Below, piece by piece: positions 1-8,710 of a stretch of 64,000 bases of DNA. The position numbers were made by a program, and so were the translations under genes. Position 1 is the stretch's first letter; every line of letters starts with the position of its first letter. Source of the DNA: Burkholderiales bacterium UBA2463 (GTDB lineage: Bacteria; Pseudomonadota; Gammaproteobacteria; Burkholderiales; Burkholderiaceae_A); contig DDPR01000006.1 in NCBI GenBank assembly GCA_002342295.1, positions 172,518-236,517 on the forward strand. The letters run 5' to 3'. A model generated the notes under the pieces. It was not told the DNA's origin, made no database searches, and saw only the letters and a program-made list of their open reading frames with translations.

Positions 1-488
1 GGAAGAATCTCAGAGAGACCCCGCTGGACGTGCCTGCGAATGACATGCTGCGCCAGGCCCTGAGTGGTCGGATAGATCGCCAGCAGTGGCTGGCTTTTGA
101 GCTCCTCGAGGGCGAGCCAGCCGCTTCGCACGCGGGGATGAATGAACTCAAGCCCCAACAATGCCCGGCGGGCCTCACCGACAATACGGATCTGGGCACC
201 CGGCGAGAAGGCAAGTCGCATCGCGTCCCGAAAGTAGAGAAACCTTAGACTGGCCTGACCCGAGTCGTCCTCAACCTGCACGATCAGCGTCCTGCGCGGC
301 TTATAGACAATCGCGCTTTTTAAGACCCGAACCTGGCATTGCACGGAAGCGCCTGGAGTCACCTCGCTGAGCGCATAGACGCGGGACTCATCCTCGTAAC
401 GAAGTGGAAAGTGAAGAAGTAGGTCGAGCGGCCGGCGCAGGCCAAGCTTGAGAAATCCTTCGGGCCAGCTGTGAGCCCTCGACTTCAT
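1..488 (-). CDS. recG: ATP-dependent DNA helicase RecG, N-terminal part (cut by window edge)
   Basis: About 162 codons of the N-terminal wedge region of RecG, the helicase that remodels stalled replication forks and branched DNA. The frame opens with ATG at 488 and stays open to base 1, so the helicase motor domains lie outside the window. Family hallmarks are LLLHFPLRYED near residue 25, an OB-fold stretch with DDSGQASLRFLYF, a GEARR turn, and LAIYPTTQGL near residue 140, matching the wedge region of RecG proteins. It follows ridA by only 7 bases on the same strand, so the two are probably co-transcribed. The Shine-Dalgarno site is weak. The family assignment is firm; nothing can be said about the rest of the gene. 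Confidence 0.9.
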   Translation of the reverse strand, partial: MKSRAHSWPEGFLKLGLRRPLDLLLHFPLRYEDESRVYALSEVTPGASVQCQVRVLKSAIVYKPRRTLIVQVEDDSGQASLRFLYFRDAMRLAFSPGAQIRIVGEARRALLGLEFIHPRVRSGWLALEELKSQPLLAIYPTTQGLAQHVIRRHVQRGLSEIL

Positions 489-495
489 AGGATCG

Positions 496-900
496 TTAGG
501 CTGCCAGCACCATCACCGCCTCAGCCTCAAAGGAGGCACCCCGTGGCAGGCTCGCAACTCCAACCGCAGCTCGGGCGGGATACGGCTCCGAGAAGTATTG
601 AGCCATGATCTCGTTCACCTTCGCAAAGTGTGAGAGATCCGTGAGAAAAAGGTTCACCTTCACGACATCCGCAAGCGAGCCGCCTGAGGCCTGTGCGACT
701 GCGGCGAGGTTCTTAAAGGCTTGGTGAATCTGAAGCTCAATCCCCTGCGCAGATCCATCGCCTACGAGGGTCATGGTTTTGGGATCGAGGGGAATCTGGC
801 CTGAGAGCCAGACCGTCTGGCCCACCCGCACTGCCTGCGAATACGTGCCAATCGCAGCGGGTGCATCAGGCGTAGAGATGATTTGGCGGCTTGCGCTCAT
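496..900 (-). CDS. ridA: RidA/YjgF-type enamine/imine deaminase
   Basis: A 134-residue protein of the usual RidA length. RidA hydrolyses reactive enamine/imine intermediates such as 2-aminoacrylate made by PLP enzymes, and acts in the cytoplasm as a trimer. Visible hallmarks are IGTYSQAV near the N-terminus, VWLSGQIPLDP, and the C-terminal PARAAVGVASLPRGASFEAE, which contains the conserved arginine of the active site. ATG at 900 has GAGG seven bases upstream. The gene sits between a membrane reductase (26-base gap) and recG (7-base gap), all on the minus strand. Some RidA subfamilies have other roles, so the exact substrate is inferred. Confidence 0.9.
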   Translation of the reverse strand: MSASRQIISTPDAPAAIGTYSQAVRVGQTVWLSGQIPLDPKTMTLVGDGSAQGIELQIHQAFKNLAAVAQASGGSLADVVKVNLFLTDLSHFAKVNEIMAQYFSEPYPARAAVGVASLPRGASFEAEAVMVLAA

Positions 901-926
901 GGGGAGTCCTCGGATCGTTGGAAGGT

Positions 927-2162
927 CTAGGTTCGGAATCGCTCTGAATGAATCTGTGCAGCCCGGAATCCCCTTGATTTTAGTAGACGAGTCACGCCGT
1001 CCATCATCGGTCCGGGGCCGCAGACATACACCTGCCAGCCACGCGGGTCACTCGGAAGCAAGGGCGCAAGCACCTGCTCGTCCGTCTGCCCCACAAGCCC
1101 AGTCCACTCCCTCGAGGGCTCGGAGACCACCTGGTGCACGACCAGACCCCTCCGTGAAAACGCTTTGAGTTCTGCCTGGGCCAGTAACTGCCCCTCATGT
1201 CGATTGCCAACCACAAGCACAACAGGGCAAGCAAGAAGGGACTGTTCGGGGACCTCCTGCGAATAGATCGATCTCAGTATCGAAAGCAAAGGCGCCAGGC
1301 CAATTCCGCCGGCGATGAACAGGAGGCCGGCCGGTGCAAAAGACTGAACCGGGAGCGTGAAGTTTCCATAAGGGCCATCCAAATAGACCGGGCTTCCAAT
1401 AGGTAACTCCTGTTGCAGAGCCCGCGTGAAGTCCCCCGCCTCCTTCACCAGAAACTCAATCGTTCCATCGGCCCGAGGCTCTGAGGCCAATGAGAAAGGG
1501 TGGTCCACGGTGTTCCACGGAGACTTGGCTCTGAGCCATACAAACTGACCGGCTCGGAACGAGAAGACAGGGCCACTTTGCTGTGAAAGCGTCAGACTCC
1601 ACGTTCGATCAGCAACACAGGCCAACGATCGAACCTCAAAGCGTCGCCCCGCCAGCATGATGGGCCGCCCCACGTAGGCCCAGATGAGGGACCCGGATGC
1701 GATGAGTACGCAAAGCAGAAGAGCCAGAGAAAGATCGGGCGCTCGCTTCACAAGACCACTTGAGCCCAGGATGTGTCCGTAACCCAGAACCATCACGAGC
1801 AGACTGAGAAGTCCGTGGCTCATGCGCCAGGCCTCGTAGCGATAGCCCTGCTCATCCCGGCTGAGTGCAGTCATGACAAGGGCGACGAGGAAAATCAGCG
1901 CGAGAATGCCCCAGCCATAACCGATGGCCGACATTGTCTCGGGCACATCAAAATAAAGGATGGGGTGAGCAAGAAAGATGGCCAGGGCCAGTCGGCCGAG
2001 CCATTGATGGGTGCGCATGACTGAGTCGATGCTCCAGAGCCCCGTGAGCCACCGAAACCGTCCCGACAGAAGGCAGTTAGCGGCCAGAAGCGCAAACCCC
2101 ATTGCCGCAAGCCACGAGGAGAGATCGCCCAAGCCTGTTGGTACTTGCATCAAGCCCGACAC
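927..2162 (-). CDS. Membrane ferric-reductase-like FAD/NAD(P) oxidoreductase
   Basis: About 411 residues. The N-terminal half is hydrophobic with several membrane segments and histidines spaced as in heme-binding ferric reductase domains (RTHQWLGR, LAHPILYF, MSHGLL, GYGHIL). The C-terminal half is a ferredoxin-reductase module: FAD site HPFSLAS, YLDGPYGNF, nucleotide site LFIAGGIGLAPLLS, and CGPGPMMDG close to the end. Such proteins move electrons from NAD(P)H through FAD and heme to an acceptor across the membrane; the acceptor here is unknown. The frame extends upstream to an ATG at 2207, and there is an ATG at 2150, but GTG at 2162 has AGGAG seven bases upstream and is preferred. It is divergent from mmsA and heads the ridA-recG group. 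Confidence 0.8.
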   Translation of the reverse strand: MSGLMQVPTGLGDLSSWLAAMGFALLAANCLLSGRFRWLTGLWSIDSVMRTHQWLGRLALAIFLAHPILYFDVPETMSAIGYGWGILALIFLVALVMTALSRDEQGYRYEAWRMSHGLLSLLVMVLGYGHILGSSGLVKRAPDLSLALLLCVLIASGSLIWAYVGRPIMLAGRRFEVRSLACVADRTWSLTLSQQSGPVFSFRAGQFVWLRAKSPWNTVDHPFSLASEPRADGTIEFLVKEAGDFTRALQQELPIGSPVYLDGPYGNFTLPVQSFAPAGLLFIAGGIGLAPLLSILRSIYSQEVPEQSLLACPVVLVVGNRHEGQLLAQAELKAFSRRGLVVHQVVSEPSREWTGLVGQTDEQVLAPLLPSDPRGWQVYVCGPGPMMDGVTRLLKSRGFRAAQIHSERFRT

Positions 2163-2257
2163 CGTCCTTCTCCTCCAAGGGTCATTCCCACTGCGACCTC
2201 CACGCATCTCGGGCTAAAGTAAGCGACTCGTCACTCCAAATCTCCCCAAGTCTAGCC

Positions 2258-3763
2258 ATGAATCAGATTGCCCACTTCATCGACGGAAAACGAACCCCCG
2301 GCCAAGGCGGCCGCAGCCAGCCCATCTATAACCCGTCTCTGGGTTCTCTCACGGGGGAGGTTCGCCTCGCCAGCGCAGCCGATGTCGAGGCCGCTGTTCA
2401 AAGCGCCCTTCGGGCCTTCCCAGCCTGGGCAAACACGCCCCCGCTTCGCCGGGCTCGCATCATGTTTCGCTTCCTTGAGCTACTCAACGAGAACCGTGAC
2501 GAACTCGCTCGCCTCATCACCTCGGAGCATGGCAAGGTGTTCACAGATGCACAGGGAGAGGTTACTCGGGGCATCGAAATCGTCGAATTCGCAACCGGCA
2601 TTCCTCAGCTCCTGAAGGGCGACTACACCGAGCAGGTCTCCACCAATATCGACAACTGGACCATGCGCCAGCCCCTTGGAGTGGTAGCCGGCATCACCCC
2701 CTTTAATTTCCCAGTCATGGTGCCCATGTGGATGTTCCCAGTTGCCATTGCCTGCGGCAACACATTCGTCCTCAAACCAAGCCCCATCGACCCCAGCCCG
2801 AGTCTTCTAATGGCTGAGCTCTTCAAGAAAGCGGGGCTGCCCGATGGCGTACTGAACGTGGTTCAGGGGGACAAAGAGGCGGTCGATGCATTGCTCCATC
2901 ACCCCGACGTCCAGGCCATCAGCTTCGTGGGCTCCACCCCGATTGCCAACTACATCTACGAGACGGGCGCTCATCACGGCAAGCGCGTGCAGGCGCTGGG
3001 CGGCGCAAAGAATCACATGGTGGTGATGCCCGATGCCGACCTAGATCAGTCCGTTGATGCGCTCATCGGAGCGGCCTACGGATCCGCTGGTGAACGCTGC
3101 ATGGCCATTAGCGTGGCCGTGCTGGTGGGAGACGTCGGTGACCGCATCATGCCCAAACTCATCGAGAGAACTCGTGCCCTCAAAGTTCTGGATGGCATGA
3201 ACCTAGAGGCAGAGATGGGACCCATCGTCACCCAGGCCGCCCACGATCGAATCTCTGGCTACATTCAGGCTGGTGTTGACGAGGGAGCCAAGCTCCTCGT
3301 AGATGGTCGTCAATTTGATGGGAGTCGCGCAGGCCCCGGGTGCAAGAGCGGCTTCTATATGGGAGGGAGCCTCTTCGATCATGTGACACCAAAGATGAAG
3401 ATTTATCGTGAAGAGATTTTCGGGCCTGTTCTGTCCTGTGTGCGTGTAGCCGACTTCTCCGAAGCCCTCAGTCTCATCAATGCCCACGAATTTGGTAACG
3501 GTGTCTCCTGCTTCACTCGAGACGGAAACATTGCGCGCGAATTTTCTCGACGCGTTCAGGTGGGTATGGTGGGTATCAATGTGCCCATCCCCGTGCCCAT
3601 GGCCTGGCATGGTTTCGGGGGATGGAAGAAATCGCTCTTTGGAGATATGCACGCCTACGGCGAAGAGGGCGTGCGTTTCTACACCCGACAAAAGTCCATC
3701 ATGCAGCGCTGGCCCGAGAGCATCGCCAAGGGTGCCGAGTTTGTGATGCCAACATCGAAGTAA
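2258..3763 (+). CDS. mmsA: CoA-acylating methylmalonate-semialdehyde dehydrogenase
   Basis: A 501-residue aldehyde dehydrogenase of the MmsA type, which oxidises malonate or methylmalonate semialdehyde to acetyl- or propionyl-CoA with NAD+ and CoA and releases CO2. The sequence shows PFNFPVMVPMWMFP, the cofactor region FVLKPSP, the Rossmann turn SFVGSTPIANYIY, and the catalytic cysteine C281 in AGERCMAIS. Length matches the family. The frame is open upstream to 2102, but ATG at 2258 begins the conserved N-terminus (NQIAHFIDGKRTPG). Its stop codon is directly followed by the stop of the convergent tctC gene. It may serve valine or inositol breakdown, or the end of the pathway coded by the adjoining catabolic island; context does not decide. 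Confidence 0.9.
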   Translation: MNQIAHFIDGKRTPGQGGRSQPIYNPSLGSLTGEVRLASAADVEAAVQSALRAFPAWANTPPLRRARIMFRFLELLNENRDELARLITSEHGKVFTDAQGEVTRGIEIVEFATGIPQLLKGDYTEQVSTNIDNWTMRQPLGVVAGITPFNFPVMVPMWMFPVAIACGNTFVLKPSPIDPSPSLLMAELFKKAGLPDGVLNVVQGDKEAVDALLHHPDVQAISFVGSTPIANYIYETGAHHGKRVQALGGAKNHMVVMPDADLDQSVDALIGAAYGSAGERCMAISVAVLVGDVGDRIMPKLIERTRALKVLDGMNLEAEMGPIVTQAAHDRISGYIQAGVDEGAKLLVDGRQFDGSRAGPGCKSGFYMGGSLFDHVTPKMKIYREEIFGPVLSCVRVADFSEALSLINAHEFGNGVSCFTRDGNIAREFSRRVQVGMVGINVPIPVPMAWHGFGGWKKSLFGDMHAYGEEGVRFYTRQKSIMQRWPESIAKGAEFVMPTSK

Positions 3764-4726
3764 TCAGTCTGGCTGAGCGCCGGACTGCTTCACGATGGGT
3801 CCCCATTTCGAAATTTCCGACTTGATATAGTCCGCCAACTTCTCTGGAGAACTTAAGAGCGGATCGAAGCCCTGACTGGTCAGCCTTGAGGCGGTCTCAG
3901 GGTCGCTCAGCGCTCGGTGAATCTCGGAGTTAAGCCGCAAGATGATGTCTTTGGGGGTTCCTGCCGGAGCAACGATAGAGTACACCAACTCGACCTCAAA
4001 TCCTCTCAGAGTCTCGTTGATCGTTGGAATGTCTGGAGACTGACTCGATCGCTTGGCACTCGTGAGGCCGATCGGCGTGAGTTTTCCGGCCTTCACATGG
4101 GGCAGCGCTGCCGGCGCTCCAACCATCGCCAGTTCAATCTGCCCTCCGAGCACATCATTCAGAGCCGGTGCAGCACCCTTGTATGGGACGTGAATAATCT
4201 TTATCCCCGCCCGACTGTTGAATAACTCACCAGCCAAATGGAGCGGCGTTCCCGTTCCGGACGATCCAAAGTTGTAACGACCCGGATTGGCGCGAGCGAG
4301 GGCAATAAGATCCGCCGTGTTCTTCGCTGCGAGCGAAGGGTGGGCCACCAACATGAGTGAGGAGGAGGCCACAAGACTGATTGGGGCAAAGTCTCTCACC
4401 GTGTTGTAGGTCAGTTTCGGATATAGCGACTCGTTGATGGCCTGAGTGCCCACCATCATGAGGAGCAGGGTGTAGCCATCGGGCTTCGATTTCGCTACGA
4501 GATCCGCTGCTAGATTTGTGCCCCCGCCAGGCTTGTTCTCCACGAGGACCGGTTGACCCATGGACTCCTGAAGCTTGACGCTCAGTGCCCGAGCCAGCAC
4601 GTCGGAAGGCCCACCAACAGCGAACGGTACAATCAGCCGGATCGGCTTGTTCGGGAAAGCCTGCGCACACGCAGCCCCGGTCATGATCACCCAGGTCGCA
4701 ACAGCCAACACCCATCTCTTCTCCAT
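3764..4726 (-). CDS. TctC/Bug-family periplasmic solute-binding receptor
   Basis: A 320-residue exported binding protein of the tripartite tricarboxylate transporter receptor family. An N-terminal signal segment ends near ACAQAFPNKPI and is followed by the family block IRLIVPFAVGGPSDVLAR, then VENKPGGGTNLAADLVA, SKPDGYTLLLM, and IIHVPYKGAAPALND. These receptors bind carboxylates in the periplasm. ATG at 4726 has GGAG in a good position. It is divergent from an enolase-superfamily gene 30 bases away, which suggests that this receptor serves that enzyme's substrate. No TctA/TctB membrane partner is in the window. The ligand cannot be read from sequence. Confidence 0.9.
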   Translation of the reverse strand: MEKRWVLAVATWVIMTGAACAQAFPNKPIRLIVPFAVGGPSDVLARALSVKLQESMGQPVLVENKPGGGTNLAADLVAKSKPDGYTLLLMMVGTQAINESLYPKLTYNTVRDFAPISLVASSSLMLVAHPSLAAKNTADLIALARANPGRYNFGSSGTGTPLHLAGELFNSRAGIKIIHVPYKGAAPALNDVLGGQIELAMVGAPAALPHVKAGKLTPIGLTSAKRSSQSPDIPTINETLRGFEVELVYSIVAPAGTPKDIILRLNSEIHRALSDPETASRLTSQGFDPLLSSPEKLADYIKSEISKWGPIVKQSGAQPD

Positions 4727-4756
4727 GTCGAGTCTCCTTTTCTTTAGTTAAACCAC

Positions 4757-5926
4757 ATGCACCCTCACCCCAGCCACGAGGCCATCGAGATCGCTGAGGC
4801 AATTCTTTTCCCGCTGGCCATTCCCCTGGCCGAGCCAATCCGGATGTCGAGCGAGACCATCACCCATGCCAGCACAGTCCTGCTCAAACTGACTGATCAG
4901 TCCGGACGAGTAGGATGGGGCGAAACCTCTGCCGCACCTCAGATGACCGGAGAGACAGTCGAGAGCCTGCTCGATGACCTCGATCACCTGCTCTCTCAAA
5001 CGAAACATGTGCGTTGGTTGAGCCACAAACAGATTGCGCCCGAACAATCGCGTCGCGCTCGCGCCCGACCATCTGCTCGAGCCTGCCAGGAAACTGCCCT
5101 TCTTGACCTGATTTCTCAGCATCTTGGCCTCCCAGTGTGGCGCCTTCTTACGCAAGGCCAAGCACAACCTGGTGCTCTTCCCGTACTGCGAATGGTGTCG
5201 GGTCGTACTGACGAAGAAGAGGCGCGCGACATCAGGGCACATCGAGACAAGGGAATCTTCCACTGGAAAATCAAGGTTGGCCTTGGCGAAGTGAAAGAGG
5301 ACATCCGACGCGTCACGTACATCATGTCCGTTGCAACCGACTGTCTTGTCAGTGCGGATGCGAATGGGGCGTGGTCCCTGGCGGAATCATTGACTTTCTG
5401 CAAGGGTGTTGAAGGCTCTGGCCTCGCCTTTATTGAGCAAGCCCTCGCTCCCAACGCTGATTTGTCGGACTGGACCGCCCTTCGTAGCCAAACAACCCTG
5501 CCTATCGGACTTGACGAATCGGTCGCTAATCGAGCGGACCTCGAACGATTTTTCAAGGCACAGGCGATGGATGGCGCAAGCCTTAAGCTCATCAAGCTGG
5601 GCGGCATCGTGGAGGGAGTGGAGGCGCTTCGGTTTTTAAACCAGTCGCGCCTGGGCGCCAACCTCGCTTGCAAGGTAGCCGAGACGTCGCTCTCTGCCGC
5701 TGCTACGGCAAGCATCGGTTTTGCGGGAGGCGGTGCGAATTGGGGTCTGAGCCTGTCCAATCAATACCTCTGTGAGGACATCTGTGCCCACCCGCTTGCT
5801 GCCCGTAACGGAGTATTCCACGCGGACCAGCTTGGCGCCGTTGGAATCGGCATCATTCCCGATGAGGACCGCGTGCGTTCTTTGGTCAGCACATCGCATT
5901 CCATCAGGGCATATTCAAGATCTTGA
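4757..5926 (+). CDS. Enolase-superfamily enzyme, muconate-cycloisomerase subgroup
   Basis: A 389-residue protein with an N-terminal capping domain and a TIM barrel. The barrel carries the KxK acid/base motif in HWKIKVG, metal ligands in VSADANGAWS, FIEQALAP and GLDESVAN, and a lysine on a later strand in LKLIKLGG. This lysine pattern is typical of the muconate lactonizing / dipeptide epimerase / o-succinylbenzoate synthase subgroup, which abstracts a proton alpha to a carboxylate. The start ATG has no clear ribosome-binding site. It is divergent from a TctC receptor (30 bases), and its last 23 bases overlap the convergent dehydrogenase gene. Superfamily is sure, reaction is not. Confidence 0.8.
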   Translation: MHPHPSHEAIEIAEAILFPLAIPLAEPIRMSSETITHASTVLLKLTDQSGRVGWGETSAAPQMTGETVESLLDDLDHLLSQTKHVRWLSHKQIAPEQSRRARARPSARACQETALLDLISQHLGLPVWRLLTQGQAQPGALPVLRMVSGRTDEEEARDIRAHRDKGIFHWKIKVGLGEVKEDIRRVTYIMSVATDCLVSADANGAWSLAESLTFCKGVEGSGLAFIEQALAPNADLSDWTALRSQTTLPIGLDESVANRADLERFFKAQAMDGASLKLIKLGGIVEGVEALRFLNQSRLGANLACKVAETSLSAAATASIGFAGGGANWGLSLSNQYLCEDICAHPLAARNGVFHADQLGAVGIGIIPDEDRVRSLVSTSHSIRAYSRS

Positions 5927-6821
5927 AGGCAGCGGAGAGTCGTTGCATGTAGGCGGCTCGAGTTTCCTGAGCCTCCTCCGCCGTCCAGGGCCGAAAGCCA
6001 TGCCCAGCCTTCATACCCGTTCTACCCTCGACCATCATGCGCTCGAGCGTCGGAGAGAGTTTTGTAGCGTTTGACAGGGACGGGTAGATTTCTCGCGCGG
6101 CTGCGGCCATGCCATCCCAACCAGAGATCTCCTTTTGGGTCATAGGACCCACTGCTGCATAGCGAAATCCAAAGCTGTAGCGAACGGCATCATCCACATC
6201 CTCCGGGCTCGCAACGCCCAACTCTACGAGATTCAACGCCTCTCGCATGAGTGCGTGCTGAATTCGGTTCGCTAGAAACCCTGGAATATCTTTTTTTACG
6301 AGAACCGGCTTCTTGCCGATCTCCCGATAGAGCGCCACGACCCGGTTGGCCTGCTCAACATCGGTTTTCTCCCCCAAGACGATTTCAACCAGCGGCACAA
6401 CCTCTGCAGGCATGAAGTAATGGGCCCCCATAAAGCGTGAGCTTGTCTTTAAGCGGTCAACGAGTTTCGAGATCGGAAAGCCGGAGCTATTGCTACCAAT
6501 TGGAATGTGGCTCGGGACCAGTGAGTCAAGACGCTCGAAAAGCTGCTGCTTGACATGCATGTTCTCAACGATGGTCTCAATGACCCATACCACCTCAGAC
6601 CAATCGATGTCCTCCACGCGGTCAGAGGCCACGTGAGGAGCCCCTCCCTCGTCGGCCCGTCCAACAAGGGCAAGGGACTTAGAGATGCAGTCTTGAGCTT
6701 TCTCGGCGTTTCGGCCCACCAAGGTGACTGGAAGACCTTTCTCCATAAATCCAGCAGCAATCCCAGCAGCCATGGTGCCGGTACCAAAAACAACAACGCG
6801 AGAGCGGGCGAGTTCGGGCAT
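5904..6821 (-). CDS. 3-hydroxyacyl-CoA dehydrogenase-family NAD-dependent dehydrogenase
   Basis: A 305-residue NAD-dependent dehydrogenase. The Rossmann motif VVFGTGTMAAGIAAGF lies at the N-terminus; catalytic-type residues follow in GSNSSGFP, MGAHYFMP, VEIVLGE and GFLANRIQ, and a C-terminal helical domain ends in GHGFRPW. Length fits 3-hydroxybutyryl-CoA dehydrogenase and also the related L-gulonate and carnitine 3-dehydrogenases. Given the neighbouring lactonase and enolase-superfamily genes, a sugar-acid substrate is as likely as an acyl-CoA; that is inference. The ribosome-binding site is weak. A candidate operator (6827-6839) lies in the 5' leader six bases from the start, so repression by the nearby GntR protein is plausible. 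Its 3' end overlaps the convergent enolase-superfamily gene by 23 bases. Confidence 0.8.
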   Translation of the reverse strand: MPELARSRVVVFGTGTMAAGIAAGFMEKGLPVTLVGRNAEKAQDCISKSLALVGRADEGGAPHVASDRVEDIDWSEVVWVIETIVENMHVKQQLFERLDSLVPSHIPIGSNSSGFPISKLVDRLKTSSRFMGAHYFMPAEVVPLVEIVLGEKTDVEQANRVVALYREIGKKPVLVKKDIPGFLANRIQHALMREALNLVELGVASPEDVDDAVRYSFGFRYAAVGPMTQKEISGWDGMAAAAREIYPSLSNATKLSPTLERMMVEGRTGMKAGHGFRPWTAEEAQETRAAYMQRLSAAFKILNMP

Positions 6822-6826
6822 CTAAG

Positions 6827-6839
6827 TTATCCGTACAAG
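6827..6839 (-). promoter_or_regulatory. Candidate GntR/HutC operator, site 1
   Basis: Read on the minus strand the site is CTTGTACGGATAA. It matches site 2 at 6946-6958 and has the TTGT-N4-ACAA-like half-site layout seen for HutC-type GntR regulators (here TTGT, four bases, ATAA). It lies just upstream of the dehydrogenase start, where binding would block transcription or early elongation. Binding itself is inferred. Confidence 0.5.
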
Positions 6840-6945
6840 TTTGATCCAGAAGGGTACGCGGAGGAATATCTTGTTTGCTAGAATAGCCAAAGAAGTGGTG
6901 TTTGCACCGATGGGAAACCCTCATGGTGCTTGTCCACACTCCTAG

Positions 6946-6958
6946 CTTGTACGGACAG
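6946..6958 (+). promoter_or_regulatory. Candidate GntR/HutC operator, site 2
   Basis: The site reads CTTGTACGGACAG on the plus strand and shares an 11-base core with site 1 in inverted orientation; the two start 119 bases apart in the divergent promoter region. It lies 34 bases upstream of the ATG of the SMP-30 gene, the first gene of the operon that also encodes the GntR regulator, so autoregulation is likely. That one copy sits before each divergent gene is the main support. Confidence 0.5.
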
Positions 6959-6992
6959 TAACTCTGAACCGATCCCCTCAGAAAGGCTATCA

Positions 6993-7919
6993 ATGTTTAA
7001 TCCCTTCGCCCCGCTCGAGAAAATCAAAGCCGAGGTCTACAGCTCGATGCCTGCCAAATTCCGCAAGAAAACCCGGTCGGCATGGTCGGACCCCAATCGT
7101 CAAGGTGCGGAGGTGGAGTGCTTTCTGGAGGGCCCTTCCTTCGACCGCGACGGAAACCTCTGGTTTGTCGATATCCCCTTCGGCCGCATCTTCAGACTGA
7201 GCACGAAGGGAGACTGGGATCTCGTCACTCAGTACGACGGATGGCCCAATGGTCTGAAGTTCGACAGGCAAGGAATGGCGTGGATTTGTTGTTACAAAAA
7301 AGGGCTTCTGCGCCTAGACCCCAAAACCGGGGTCATCGAGACGATCCTGGAGACAGCCTTCAGTGAGGGTTTCAAGGGCCTGAATGACCTGCACTTCGCG
7401 ACCAATGGCGATCTTTATTTCACCGATCAAGGCCAGACCGGTATCGCAGACCCAACAGGCCGTGTTTATCGTTTGCGGGCGAATGGCGCGCTGGACCGGC
7501 TTGTAACCAACATTCCCAGCCCGAACGGGATCACCCTTTCCACATCCGAAAAACACTGTTACGTCGGTGTCACTCGCTCGCAACAGGTCTGGCGCTTACC
7601 GCTCATGGCCGATGGTTCCATCTCTAAAACGGGGGTTGCCATTCAACTATCGGGCGGGGTGGCTGGGCCAGACGGGATCGAGATGGACTCTGAGAACGGC
7701 CTACTCGTGTGTCACCTTGGGGTTGGCATCTGGCGCTTTGACTCGAATATGCTCCCCACACACCTCATCTACTCAGAGGACCCACACCATCACCACCTCG
7801 CCAACCTCTGCTTCGGCGGTCCAGACCGGAAGCAACTCTTTATCACCGAGTCTCTCTCTGGCGACATCCTCACAGCGCGAGTTCCCGTGGCCGGAAAGCT
7901 TCTTGTCGGGCTCAGTTAG
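6993..7919 (+). CDS. SMP-30/gluconolactonase-family lactonase
   Basis: A 308-residue six-bladed beta-propeller of the SMP-30/gluconolactonase/LRE family, metal-dependent enzymes that open sugar-acid lactones. Typical elements are the metal glutamate in FLEGPSFDRDGNLWFVD, WPNGLKFD, LNDLHFATNGDLYFTD, PSPNGITLS and GPDGIEMDSENG near the C-terminus. The frame is open to 6930, but ATG at 6993 with upstream AGAAAGG is preferred; it leaves candidate operator site 2 in the leader rather than inside the gene. The gntR gene follows after five bases, so the two are one operon. Cytoplasmic, as no signal peptide is seen. The lactone substrate is not known. Confidence 0.85.
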   Translation: MFNPFAPLEKIKAEVYSSMPAKFRKKTRSAWSDPNRQGAEVECFLEGPSFDRDGNLWFVDIPFGRIFRLSTKGDWDLVTQYDGWPNGLKFDRQGMAWICCYKKGLLRLDPKTGVIETILETAFSEGFKGLNDLHFATNGDLYFTDQGQTGIADPTGRVYRLRANGALDRLVTNIPSPNGITLSTSEKHCYVGVTRSQQVWRLPLMADGSISKTGVAIQLSGGVAGPDGIEMDSENGLLVCHLGVGIWRFDSNMLPTHLIYSEDPHHHHLANLCFGGPDRKQLFITESLSGDILTARVPVAGKLLVGLS

Positions 7920-7924
7920 CCTCA

Positions 7925-8710
7925 ATGAGTCAGGAGGCTTTAGGGCGGAACAGGCCAAGGCACGAGCAGGTCGCCGATGACCTCTCACGGAGGGTTGGGG
8001 AGGGCGAGTGGTCCATTGGCGCAAACCTGCCTTCTGAGACCACTCTCGCGAGACATTACTCAGTGAGTCGTCACACTCTTAGGCATGCACTTGGAACACT
8101 TGAACAGTGGGGGCTCATTCTTAGACGTCAAGGCTCACCTGCCAGGGTTATTTCAAAAAAGACTCCTCGGGTGCTCAGTCGCAGTTTTCATTCCCCAGCC
8201 GACATGCTGCGCTATCCCTCGAATACCTTTCGGGTCAATCTTGTTCAGGAGTATCTCCAAGCCGACGCGGGCCTGTCTCGAATGCTCGGAGCACCGATCG
8301 ATAGCGCCTGGTACCACATCGGTGCTGTCAGAAAAGAGGAGCGATCGGGAGCCTCCCTTGCCTACAGCGACATCTACATCCTCCCGCAGTTTGCTGGCCT
8401 CGTAAACGAGCCCGACCACTCTCACTCGATGGTTTATGAGCAGATCGAGCGTAAGTACGGCGTCGCAATCGACCGAGCAGAGCTTGAGGTCTGCGCTGTC
8501 AAACTTCCCAACGAGTTGGCCGATGCCCTTCAGGCGCCGGCGGGCGCGCCCTGTCTCATGATCGTTCGCCGGTACTTTGATCCGGAGGGACAGCCCTTTG
8601 AGATCACAGTGACGCATCATCCCGAATCCCGCTTTACCTACACAGCAGAGTATCGAAGCATTCGCCGTCCACCCACCCAACCTGGAGATGTCCACCGTGC
8701 CCGTCATTGA
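7925..8710 (+). CDS. GntR-family regulator, HutC (UTRA) subfamily
   Basis: A 261-residue transcription factor. The N-terminal winged helix (about residues 12-75) has the GntR signature ANLPSETTLARHYSVSRHTL followed by GTLEQWGLILRRQG. The C-terminal UTRA ligand domain (about 95-240) shows YSDIYILP, EVCAVKLPNELADAL and a final strand with RRYFDPEGQPFEITVTHHP. HutC-type proteins usually repress catabolic genes and let go when they bind a pathway metabolite. It lies between a lactonase (five bases upstream) and an enolase-superfamily gene that overlaps its last 23 bases, so it very likely controls this island through the paired sites at 6827-6839 and 6946-6958. Confidence 0.9.
   Translation: MSQEALGRNRPRHEQVADDLSRRVGEGEWSIGANLPSETTLARHYSVSRHTLRHALGTLEQWGLILRRQGSPARVISKKTPRVLSRSFHSPADMLRYPSNTFRVNLVQEYLQADAGLSRMLGAPIDSAWYHIGAVRKEERSGASLAYSDIYILPQFAGLVNEPDHSHSMVYEQIERKYGVAIDRAELEVCAVKLPNELADALQAPAGAPCLMIVRRYFDPEGQPFEITVTHHPESRFTYTAEYRSIRRPPTQPGDVHRARH

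Noticed and set aside
4227..4838. 203-codon minus-strand frame
   Set aside because: It overlaps tctC in another frame, including across its signal peptide; tctC is clearly the real gene.
5116..5760. 214-codon minus-strand frame
   Set aside because: It is antisense to the enolase-superfamily gene and has an Arg/Ser-rich composition typical of shadow frames.
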